A stretch of 22,192 nt of DNA from NCBI GenBank assembly GCA_966111775.1, contig CBHWBD010000073.1:1-22192 (forward strand), in the 5' to 3' direction. A program made the position numbers and the translations under genes. This DNA comes from Pelomonas sp966111775 (lineage in GTDB: Bacteria; Pseudomonadota; Gammaproteobacteria; Burkholderiales; Burkholderiaceae_C). A model generated the notes under the pieces. The model made no database searches, had not been told where the DNA came from, and saw only the letters and a program-made list of their open reading frames with translations. Of the stretch, positions 7,003-13,308 are shown piece after piece (within the stretch, counting starts at the first letter, position 1; every line of letters starts with the position of its first letter).

Positions 7003-7808
7003 TTGCGCCAGGCGATGCCGAGGTTCGCGTAAGTCCCTTTGCGCTGCTGCGTGAGCGGGCTGTCCGCCGCCGGCCCCAGCAGGTAGCTGCCGCCGGCGCC
7101 GCCGAAGGCGAACCAGTGCTTGGACAGCGGCCGCGTGAAGCTCACGCCGGCATGCACGTCGCGCAGGCCGGCGCCGGGCTCGTAAGCGGGTTTGCCGCTG
7201 GCGGCGGTGGCCGACTCGGGGACACCGAAGTAGCTGCGCATATTGGTGGCGTCGCCGGCCGACACGCCGATGCCGCTGGCCCATTCCAGCGTCGGGCTGC
7301 GGTAGAAGCGCCAGCCCAGGTCCACGCCCGCCGTCAGCCCGCCCTTGTGGCCGAGCAGGTCCTGCGAGAGGTTGGCGCCTAGGTTCAAGTCGGGCGCCAG
7401 GCTGTAGTTGGCGTAAAGCCGGGCGCGCAGCGTGCGCTTGACGTCGGGCAGGCCCTGGGTGGTGCTGGAGTCGCCGCTGTTGCGGCCGCTGTCCACCCGC
7501 AGGGCCACGCCCAGGCGCAGCCTGCTGCTGTCGATCAGCAAGGTGCTGGCGCCGGCCCCGCCGGCGTCGCGGCCGAAGCCGAGGATGGCGCTGCCACCCG
7601 AGGTGCTGATGCGCCAGCGCCCCCACTGCACGGCCCACAGCGGCCTGAGCTTGGTCTGGCGCGTCGTGGCGCCGTCATATTCGGGCCGGCTGGCCACCGA
7701 GGCGCCGAGCAGGTAGCGGGCCGGCTGGCCTTCCGGCTCCTGTTCAGCCTGCTGGGCGAGGACGGGCAGGGCCAGGGCCCCGGCGAGGACGGCTACGACT
7801 GACTTCAT
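6999..7808 (-). CDS. MipA/OmpV family outer-membrane protein
   Basis: This 269-residue protein has a clear signal peptide, MKSVVAVLAGALALPVLA, cleaved before QQAEQ. The mature part begins with the family-typical RYLLGASVASRPEYDGA and continues as alternating beta-strand sequence rich in Gly, Ser and Tyr. It ends with an aromatic-rich strand (YANLGIAWRN), as expected for an outer-membrane barrel. Family members include MltA-interacting MipA and Vibrio OmpV; the role here, scaffold or porin-like channel, is not determined. It follows tdh on the same strand after 36 bases and may be transcribed from the kbl promoter. Its stop overlaps the convergent DUF962 stop by four bases. Confidence 0.9.
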   Translation of the reverse strand: MKSVVAVLAGALALPVLAQQAEQEPEGQPARYLLGASVASRPEYDGATTRQTKLRPLWAVQWGRWRISTSGGSAILGFGRDAGGAGASTLLIDSSRLRLGVALRVDSGRNSGDSSTTQGLPDVKRTLRARLYANYSLAPDLNLGANLSQDLLGHKGGLTAGVDLGWRFYRSPTLEWASGIGVSAGDATNMRSYFGVPESATAASGKPAYEPGAGLRDVHAGVSFTRPLSKHWFAFGGAGGSYLLGPAADSPLTQQRKGTYANLGIAWRN

Positions 7809-7844
7809 GCCGCCAGCCTAGCAGCCCGGACTGTCCCTGGACTG

Positions 7845-8801
7845 TCAGGCCAGCTTCAGTTCACGCGTCAGGTTCAACAGCATGTCGTCGACCATGACGT
7901 CCAGGTCGTACTGCAGCTTCCAACCCCAGTCGGCCTGGGCCGTGCTGTCATCGATGCGCTGCGGCCAGCTGGCGGCAATGGCCTGGCGGAAGTCGGGCAC
8001 GCAGTCCATCGTGAAGCCGGGGATGCGGCGGCGGATGGAAGCGGCGATCAGCTCAGGCGTGAAGCTGACGCCGGCGAGGTTGTAGCTGCCGCGCTGCTTC
8101 ACGCTTTCGGCCGGCGCGTTCATCAGCTCGATGGTGGCGCGCAGCGCATCGGGCATGTACATCATCGGCAGGGCCTGGTCTTCCTTCAGGAAGCAGGTGT
8201 AGCGGCCTTCCTTGATGGCGGAGTGGAAGATCTCGACGGCGTAGTCGGTCGTGCCGCCGCCGGGCGGCGTCTTCCAGCTGATGAGGCCGGGGTAGCGCAG
8301 GCTGCGGACGTCGACGCCATGCTTGGCGTGGTACCAGTCGCACCAGCGCTCGCCGGCCAGCTTGGAGATGCCGTAGACCGTCGTCGGGTCCATGACCGTG
8401 GTCTGCGGCGTGTCGACTGCCGGCGTGTTGGGGCCGAAGGCGGCGATGGAGCTGGGCCAGAAGATCTTGTCCAGCTTCTCGTGCCGGGCCAGTTCCAGCA
8501 CATTGAGCAGGCCCTTCATGTTCAGGTCCCAGGCCCACATCGGGTGCTTCTCGCCGTTGGCCGACAGGGCCGCGGCGAGGTGGTAGATCTGGGTGATCTT
8601 GTGGCGCTTGACGATGGTCGTCAGGCCGCCGGCGTCCGTCACGTCCAGCATCTCGTGCTTGAGCGTGGGCACGCGCCCCTGGGGGCTCAGGTCGCTGGTG
8701 ATGACGGCATCGTTGCCGTGCAGCTTGGCGAGCTCGGTCGCCAGCTCGGTGCCGATCTGGCCGTTGGCGCCGATGATGAGGATGCGCGGGGTCGTGCTCA
8801 T
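7845..8801 (-). CDS. tdh: L-threonine 3-dehydrogenase, SDR (epimerase-like) type
   Basis: This 318-residue NAD-dependent extended-SDR protein oxidises L-threonine to 2-amino-3-ketobutyrate. The Rossmann motif GANGQIG lies at 11-17, the catalytic serine at 117-118 (PSSIAAFGPNTP), and the Tyr143-x3-Lys147 pair in VYGISKLAGERWC. The segment MDPTTVYG and the downstream SLRYPGLISW are typical of SDR-type threonine dehydrogenases rather than sugar epimerases. The protein is unrelated to the zinc-dependent E. coli Tdh. The decisive context is kbl directly upstream: the kbl stop and this ATG share the four bases ATGA, so the enzymes of the two-step threonine-to-glycine route are translationally coupled. 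The unstable intermediate makes such coupling sensible. Confidence 0.93.
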   Translation of the reverse strand: MSTTPRILIIGANGQIGTELATELAKLHGNDAVITSDLSPQGRVPTLKHEMLDVTDAGGLTTIVKRHKITQIYHLAAALSANGEKHPMWAWDLNMKGLLNVLELARHEKLDKIFWPSSIAAFGPNTPAVDTPQTTVMDPTTVYGISKLAGERWCDWYHAKHGVDVRSLRYPGLISWKTPPGGGTTDYAVEIFHSAIKEGRYTCFLKEDQALPMMYMPDALRATIELMNAPAESVKQRGSYNLAGVSFTPELIAASIRRRIPGFTMDCVPDFRQAIAASWPQRIDDSTAQADWGWKLQYDLDVMVDDMLLNLTRELKLA

Positions 8802-9994
8802 TTCAGGATCCCCAGTTCCTTGCCGGCCTGGGTGAAGGCGGCGACGGCCTTCTCCAGGTGCTCGCGCTCGTGCACGGCCGAGACCTGCACGCGGATGCGG
8901 GCCTGGCCCTTGGGCACGACGGGGAAGAAGAAGCCGACGGCGTAGATGCCCAGCTCCAGGATGCGCTTGCTCAGTTCCTGGGCCTTGACCGCGTCGTAGA
9001 CCATGATGGGCACGATGGGGTGGGTGCCGGGCTTGATCTCGAAGCCGGCCGCCTGGATGGCCGCGCGGAAGTAGGCGGTGTTGGCTTCGAGCTTGTCACG
9101 CAGGGCGGTCGAGCCCTCCAGCAGATCCAGCACGGCCAGCGACGCGCCGGCGATGCTGGGCGCCAGGGTGTTGCTGAACAGATAGGGGCGCGAGCGCTGG
9201 CGCAGCAGCTCCACCACTTCCTTGCGCGCGGCCGTGAAGCCGCCCGAGGCGCCGCCCAGGGCCTTGCCGAAGGTGCCGGTGATGATGTCGATCTTGCCAA
9301 ACACGCCGCGGTGCTCGGCCGTGCCGCGGCCGGTCTTGCCCATGAAGCCGCTGGCGTGGCATTCGTCGATGCCCAGCAGCGCGTCGTACTGGTCGCACAG
9401 GGCGCGGATCTTGTCGAGCTGGGCGATGGTGCCGTCCATGCTGAACACACCGTCGGTGAAGACCAGCGTGAAGCGGGCGCCCTTCTCCTTGGCTTCCTTC
9501 AGGCAACGCTCGAGGTCCTCGAGGTTGTTGTGCTCGTAGCGATAGCGCTGGGCCTTGCACAGGCGGATGCCGTCGATGATGGAGGCGTGGTTCAGCGCGT
9601 CGCTGATGATGGCGTCCTGCTCGCCCAGCAGGGGCTCGAAGAGGCCACCGTTGGCGTCGAAGGCCGCGGCGTAGAGGATGGCGTCCTCACAGCCGACGAA
9701 GCGGGCGATGCGGCCTTCCAGCTCCTTGTGCAGATCTTGCGTGCCGCAGATGAAGCGCACCGAGGACAGGCCGAAGCCGTGGGTGCGCAGGGCCTCGTGG
9801 GCCGCCTCGATGACCTGGGGGTGGGAGGACAGGCCCAGGTAGTTGTTGGCGCAGAGGTTGATGACCTCGCGGCCATCGGTCGTCTTGACGACCGCCCCCT
9901 GGGGCGTCGTGATGATGCGCTCGGCCTTGAAGAGGCCGGCGGCACGGATGCCGTCCAGTTCGGTCTGCAGATGTTGATAGAAGGCCTGGCTCAT
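8798..9994 (-). CDS. kbl: 2-amino-3-ketobutyrate coenzyme A ligase (glycine C-acetyltransferase)
   Basis: This PLP enzyme of the alpha-oxoamine synthase family splits 2-amino-3-ketobutyrate with CoA into glycine and acetyl-CoA. Starting at MSQAFYQHL it has 398 residues, the same length as the E. coli enzyme. The PLP lysine is Lys244 in GTFGKALGGASGG. Other landmarks are NLCANNYLGLSSHP (46-59), GFGLSSVRFICGTQDLH (73-89), ALNHASIIDGIRL (133-145) and Asp210-Glu-Cys-His-Ala-Ser-Gly. The chosen ATG has an AGGAGC ribosome binding site eight bases away; an in-frame TTG seven codons upstream lies before that site and is unlikely. It forms an operon with tdh and is divergent from the XRE-cupin regulator, with a 16-bp palindrome in the shared region. 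Confidence 0.97.
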   Translation of the reverse strand: MSQAFYQHLQTELDGIRAAGLFKAERIITTPQGAVVKTTDGREVINLCANNYLGLSSHPQVIEAAHEALRTHGFGLSSVRFICGTQDLHKELEGRIARFVGCEDAILYAAAFDANGGLFEPLLGEQDAIISDALNHASIIDGIRLCKAQRYRYEHNNLEDLERCLKEAKEKGARFTLVFTDGVFSMDGTIAQLDKIRALCDQYDALLGIDECHASGFMGKTGRGTAEHRGVFGKIDIITGTFGKALGGASGGFTAARKEVVELLRQRSRPYLFSNTLAPSIAGASLAVLDLLEGSTALRDKLEANTAYFRAAIQAAGFEIKPGTHPIVPIMVYDAVKAQELSKRILELGIYAVGFFFPVVPKGQARIRVQVSAVHEREHLEKAVAAFTQAGKELGILK

Positions 9995-10026
9995 GGCGCT
10001 GCTCCTGATGCACAATTCAGTAAAGT

Positions 10027-10048
10027 GAACTTGTTCGATATATCGAAC
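10027..10048. promoter_or_regulatory. Palindromic operator between kbl-tdh and the XRE-cupin gene
   Basis: A perfect 16-bp palindrome GTTCGATA/TATCGAAC occupies 10033-10048. Just before it, GAAC at 10027-10030 adds a third half-site, giving GAAC-TT-GTTC-N8-GAAC. It sits 38 bases from the kbl start and 39 bases from the regulator start, in a locally AT-rich gap of about 93 bases, so it probably covers both promoters. The most likely ligand is the adjacent XRE-cupin protein. The repeat is plain in the sequence; binding and sign of regulation are inference. Confidence 0.68.
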
Positions 10049-10087
10049 TTTCGTGCAGTATCTGAAAAACGTCTATTGCCGTCAAGC

Positions 10088-10654
10088 ATGAACATGGACA
10101 CCGAACCCCCGCGCGTCGGCGCTGCCCTGCAGGCGCTGCGCAGCAGCCGTGGCCTGTCGCTGGATGATCTCTCCAAGCGGGCCGGCGTCAGCAAGTCGAT
10201 GTTGTCGCAGATCGAGCGCAACCAGGCCAATCCCACGGTGGCCGTGGTGTGGCGGCTGGCGAATGCGCTGGGCGTGGACATGGGTGAGCTGCTGGGCGGC
10301 GAACGCGCCGCCACGCCGGCCATCGAAACGGTGCCGGCCCACGCCACGCCAGGGCTGACCAGCCCGGACGGCCTGTGCAAGCTGCGCATCCTCGGCCCCA
10401 TCGAGCTGGCCGGCCAGTTCGAGTGGTACGAGCTGACTGTGCAGCCCGGTGGCGTGCTGGACAGCCAGGCCCACGAGCCCGGCTCGCGTGAGCACCTCAG
10501 CGTGCTGACCGGCAGCCTGGAAGTCAGTGCCCAGGGCGTGACGAGCAAGCTCAAGGCCGGCGAGACGGCGCGTTATGCGGTGGACGGGCCGCATGCCATC
10601 CGCAACAACGCCAAGTCGGCGGCGACTGCGCTGCTGGTGGTGCTTCATCCGTAG
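10088..10654 (+). CDS. XRE-family transcriptional regulator with C-terminal cupin sensor domain
   Basis: This 188-residue protein has an N-terminal helix-turn-helix of the XRE/HTH_3 type at about 12-66; its second helix is around LDDLSKRAGV and its recognition helix is SKSMLSQIERN. The C-terminal cupin barrel, about 110-186, contains QPGGVLDSQAHEPGSREHLSVLTGSLEV, retaining His129 and His136. XRE-cupin proteins commonly sense amino acids or their breakdown products and often control neighbouring catabolic genes. Its position divergent from kbl-tdh, across a perfect palindrome, suggests it controls threonine catabolism and itself. Two starts are possible, at 10088 (MNMDTE) and 10094; neither has a strong ribosome binding site. 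The Bug receptor gene follows after 28 bases. Confidence 0.93.
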   Translation: MNMDTEPPRVGAALQALRSSRGLSLDDLSKRAGVSKSMLSQIERNQANPTVAVVWRLANALGVDMGELLGGERAATPAIETVPAHATPGLTSPDGLCKLRILGPIELAGQFEWYELTVQPGGVLDSQAHEPGSREHLSVLTGSLEVSAQGVTSKLKAGETARYAVDGPHAIRNNAKSAATALLVVLHP

Positions 10655-10656
10655 AC

Positions 10657-10683
10657 TGCAGCCTCCGCACAAGGAGGCATGCA
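10657..10683 (+). promoter_or_regulatory. Hairpin covering the ribosome binding site of the Bug receptor gene
   Basis: GCCTCC (10661-10666) and GGAGGC (10673-10678) form a six-pair GC-rich stem with loop GCACAA. The 3' arm contains the AAGGAGG ribosome binding site (10671-10677) of the next gene. After a small internal loop, TGC (10657-10659) can also pair with GCA (10681-10683), reaching the first base of the start codon. The hairpin could damp translation or act as a partial transcription stop; it has no U tract. Confidence 0.45.
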
Positions 10684-11642
10684 TGCAATTCACCCGTCGC
10701 GCGACCCTGGCCACGCTGGCCGCCCTGCCTTTCACGGCGCAAGCCCAGGACAAGCCGATCCGGCTGCTGGTCGGCTTCCCCGCCGGCGGCGGCACCGACG
10801 CGATTGCGCGCGTGTTGGCCGAGGCCCTCCAGGCCTCGCTCGGAACCAGCGTGCTGGTCGAGAACAAGCCCGGCGCCGGCGGCCAGATCGCGGCCCAGGC
10901 GCTGAAGACGGCTGCGCCCGACGGCACGACCTTCTTCGTCAGCCACGACCACACCATCTCCATCCTGCCCCTGGTCATGAAGAACCCGGGCTTCGACCCG
11001 GCCAAGGACTTCGTGCCGGTGGCGGGTTTTGCCACCTTCGCCAACGCCTTTGCCCTCTCGGGCGGCACGCCGGTTGGCAGCCTGCCGGACTACCTCGCCT
11101 GGGTGAAGAAGCAGCACAACGGCCAGGCCAGCGTCGGCATCCCGGCGCCGGCCTCGGTGCCGGAGTTCCTCGTCAAGCTGCTGGGCGAGAAGAATGGCCT
11201 CAACCTGCTCAGCGTGCCCTACCGTGGCAGCGCGCCCATGATTGCCGACATGCTGGGCAACCAGATCAGCGCCGGCGTCGGCTCGGTGCCCGACCTCATC
11301 GTCAACCACCAGCAGAAGAAGCTGAAGATCGTCGCCGTCATGGGCCAGCAGCGCCAGGGCGTGCTGCCCGAGGTGCCGACCTTTGCCGAGCTGGGCATCG
11401 CCGGCTTCGAGGACCTGCCCTATTACGGCCTGTTCGCGCCGGCCGGCACGCCGCCGGCTGTTGTCGAACGCTTCTCGAATGCGCTGGCCGGCGTCATCAA
11501 CCAGCCGGGGGTGAAGGCCAGGCTGACCGAGCTGGGCCTGTCGGTGGGCATGATGAGCTCGACCCAGCTGGCCACCCGCGAGCGCGCCTACGCGGCGGCC
11601 TGGGCCAAGATCATCAAGGCCGGGGGCTTTCAGCCGCAGTGA
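10683..11642 (+). CDS. Bug-family tripartite tricarboxylate transporter substrate-binding protein
   Basis: This 319-residue periplasmic solute receptor has signal peptide MQFTRRATLATLAALPFTAQA with a twin-arginine-like TRR start, cleaved before QDKPI. The mature start IRLLVGFPAGGGTDAIAR, then VENKPGAGGQIAAQAL, PYRGSAPMIADMLGNQI and GLFAPAGTPPAVVERFSNAL are hallmarks of Bug/TctC receptors. These bind carboxylates, amino acids or related small molecules and normally feed a TctAB membrane complex. No tctA or tctB lies nearby; orphan Bug genes are common in Burkholderiales. The start is set by AAGGAGG five bases upstream. Being 28 bases after the XRE-cupin gene suggests co-transcription and a ligand linked to threonine or glycine metabolism (inference). 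The last 29 bases overlap the convergent BrkB gene. Confidence 0.94.
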   Translation: MQFTRRATLATLAALPFTAQAQDKPIRLLVGFPAGGGTDAIARVLAEALQASLGTSVLVENKPGAGGQIAAQALKTAAPDGTTFFVSHDHTISILPLVMKNPGFDPAKDFVPVAGFATFANAFALSGGTPVGSLPDYLAWVKKQHNGQASVGIPAPASVPEFLVKLLGEKNGLNLLSVPYRGSAPMIADMLGNQISAGVGSVPDLIVNHQQKKLKIVAVMGQQRQGVLPEVPTFAELGIAGFEDLPYYGLFAPAGTPPAVVERFSNALAGVINQPGVKARLTELGLSVGMMSSTQLATRERAYAAAWAKIIKAGGFQPQ

Positions 11643-12906
11643 CGAGCAGGCGGTCCAAGGTCAGCTTGGACCAATCACCCTGCGCCCAGAGATTGCCGAG
11701 CAGGCCCTGACGCTCGGCCAGGAAGGCGGCCACCAGCGGCTCGGCCAGCGCCTTCTCGGGTGAGCACAGCAGCACCAGGCGCTGGGCGCCCTCCTCTTCC
11801 AGGCGACCTATCCAGTCCATGGCCAGCAGCTTGTCGATGACGGGGCTGAGCTGCAGCGGGTCGACGCGCAGCGCAACGGCCAGGCTCAGATAGGACAGGC
11901 CCTGCTGGCCGGCCTCGCGCACGCGCCAGAGCTCGCGCAGCACTTCCAGCGCCAGGGCCATCGGCTGGCCCGGCGTGTCGGGGCGCAGATGCAGGCGGCC
12001 CGTCAGGCTGGGCGTGTTGGCCGCCAGGATGGCCCCCAGCAGCACGATGACCCAGCCGAGGTAGATCCAGATCAGGAAGATGGGCACGGTGGCGAAGGCG
12101 CCGTACAGCGTCGAATAGGTCGGCACCTGCTTGACGTACCAGGCCAGCAGCGACTTGGCCAGCGAGAAGCCGATGGAGACGAAGGCGCCGCCGATGAGGG
12201 CATGGCGCCAGCGCACATGGGTGTTGGGCACGTAGTGGAAAAGCCCGGCCATGGCCAGGCCGAACAGCACCACGTCGGCACTGCCCAGGGCCGTCGACAT
12301 GCTGGCCGGCATGGCCGTGAGATAACCCTGGCCGACGCTGATGGCGTAGCTCGTCAGCGTCAGGCTGCCGCCCAGCAGCAGCGGGCCCAGGGTCAGGGCC
12401 GCCCAGTAGACGAGGACGCGCTGGGCCATGGGCCGGGGCCGCTTGACGCGCCAGATGGCGTTCAGCGTGCGGTCGATGGTCAGCATCAGGGCCAGCGCCG
12501 TGACGCCCAGGGCCACCAGGCCGACGACGCCAAGCTTGTTGGCCTTGGCGGCGAACTGCGTGAGGGACGCCAGCACCGGCTTGGCAATATTGGGCGGAAT
12601 CAGGCTCTTCAGGAAATACTGCTCCAGCGCCGCCTGGAAACTGGAGAACATCGGGAAGGCCGTGAAGATGGCCAGCATCACCGTCAGCAGCGGCACCAGC
12701 GAGATCAGCGTCGTGAAGGTCAGGCTGCCGGCGGTCAGGCCCAGCTTCTCCTCGCGGAAGCGCTGGCGGAAGGTGTGCAGGGTCTGCAGCCAGGGCCAGG
12801 CCAGCAGCTCGGTGATGAAGTCACTGGCGAAGGCGATGGGGTTGCGGGCCAGCGGCGCGTCCGGGTTGTTGTCGGGCGCTGCGGGCGGAACGGGCGTCTC
12901 GGGCAT
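11614..12906 (-). CDS. YihY/BrkB family inner-membrane protein
   Basis: This 430-residue protein begins with a Pro/Asp-rich cytoplasmic stretch and a conserved FRQRFREEKLGLTAGSLTFTT entry into the first membrane helix (about 60-84). Further helices lie around 124-143, 164-190, 208-224, 235-258 and 270-296. Family marks include LTIDRTLNAIWRVKRPRP (142-159), FHYVPNTHVRWRHALIGG (223-240) and VPTYSTLYGAFATVPIFLIW. The C-terminal part from about 305 to 430 is soluble and longer than in E. coli YihY, and looks like a winged-helix-type extension. The family was once misnamed ribonuclease BN; its real function is not settled. The ATG is preceded by GAAGG. It is head to head with the DUF2069 gene, only 21 bases between starts, and its 3' end overlaps the Bug gene by 29 bases. 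Confidence 0.92.
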   Translation of the reverse strand: MPETPVPPAAPDNNPDAPLARNPIAFASDFITELLAWPWLQTLHTFRQRFREEKLGLTAGSLTFTTLISLVPLLTVMLAIFTAFPMFSSFQAALEQYFLKSLIPPNIAKPVLASLTQFAAKANKLGVVGLVALGVTALALMLTIDRTLNAIWRVKRPRPMAQRVLVYWAALTLGPLLLGGSLTLTSYAISVGQGYLTAMPASMSTALGSADVVLFGLAMAGLFHYVPNTHVRWRHALIGGAFVSIGFSLAKSLLAWYVKQVPTYSTLYGAFATVPIFLIWIYLGWVIVLLGAILAANTPSLTGRLHLRPDTPGQPMALALEVLRELWRVREAGQQGLSYLSLAVALRVDPLQLSPVIDKLLAMDWIGRLEEEGAQRLVLLCSPEKALAEPLVAAFLAERQGLLGNLWAQGDWSKLTLDRLLVTAAESPRP

Positions 12907-12927
12907 GCCTTCTATGATGCCGCAGCT

Positions 12928-13308
12928 ATGTCCCCTGCCCTCGAAAGAACCGAACCTACCGCCGTCGAGCGGCTGACACGCAATCTGTCGTTCGGCGCCA
13001 CCCTGGCCCTGATCCTGCTGTGTCTGGCCTGGGAGCTGTGGCTGGCGCCCACCGGCCGCGGCACCCTGGCCGTGAAGGTGCTGCCGCTGCTGGCGGCCCC
13101 CGTCGGCCTGTGGCGCTATCGCATGTACACCTACCGCTGGCTGGCCCTGGCCATCTGGCTCTATGTGCTGGAAGGCCTGGTGCGCTCGACCAGTGAAAGC
13201 GGGTCGGGCCAATGGCTGGCCGTTGGCGAGGTGGTGTTGAGCGTCGTCATCTTCACCGCCTGCACCGCACAGATCCGCCGGCGCCTGGCGGCGGCCAAGC
13301 TCGCATGA
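12928..13308 (+). CDS. DUF2069 small membrane protein
   Basis: This 126-residue integral membrane protein has about four hydrophobic segments: about 22-40, a short one at 46-61, 67-84 and 93-112. They contain LAWELWLAP, the arginine-rich turn LWRYRMYTYRWLALA, and a short basic C-terminus (IRRRLAAAK). The arrangement fits DUF2069, a proteobacterial family of unknown function. The ATG has no Shine-Dalgarno sequence, but TATGAT, a near-consensus -10, ends nine bases before it, so a leaderless message is possible. It is head to head with BrkB, and its stop shares ATGA with the start of the FAD dehydrogenase gene, which suggests coupled expression. Confidence 0.87.
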   Translation: MSPALERTEPTAVERLTRNLSFGATLALILLCLAWELWLAPTGRGTLAVKVLPLLAAPVGLWRYRMYTYRWLALAIWLYVLEGLVRSTSESGSGQWLAVGEVVLSVVIFTACTAQIRRRLAAAKLA

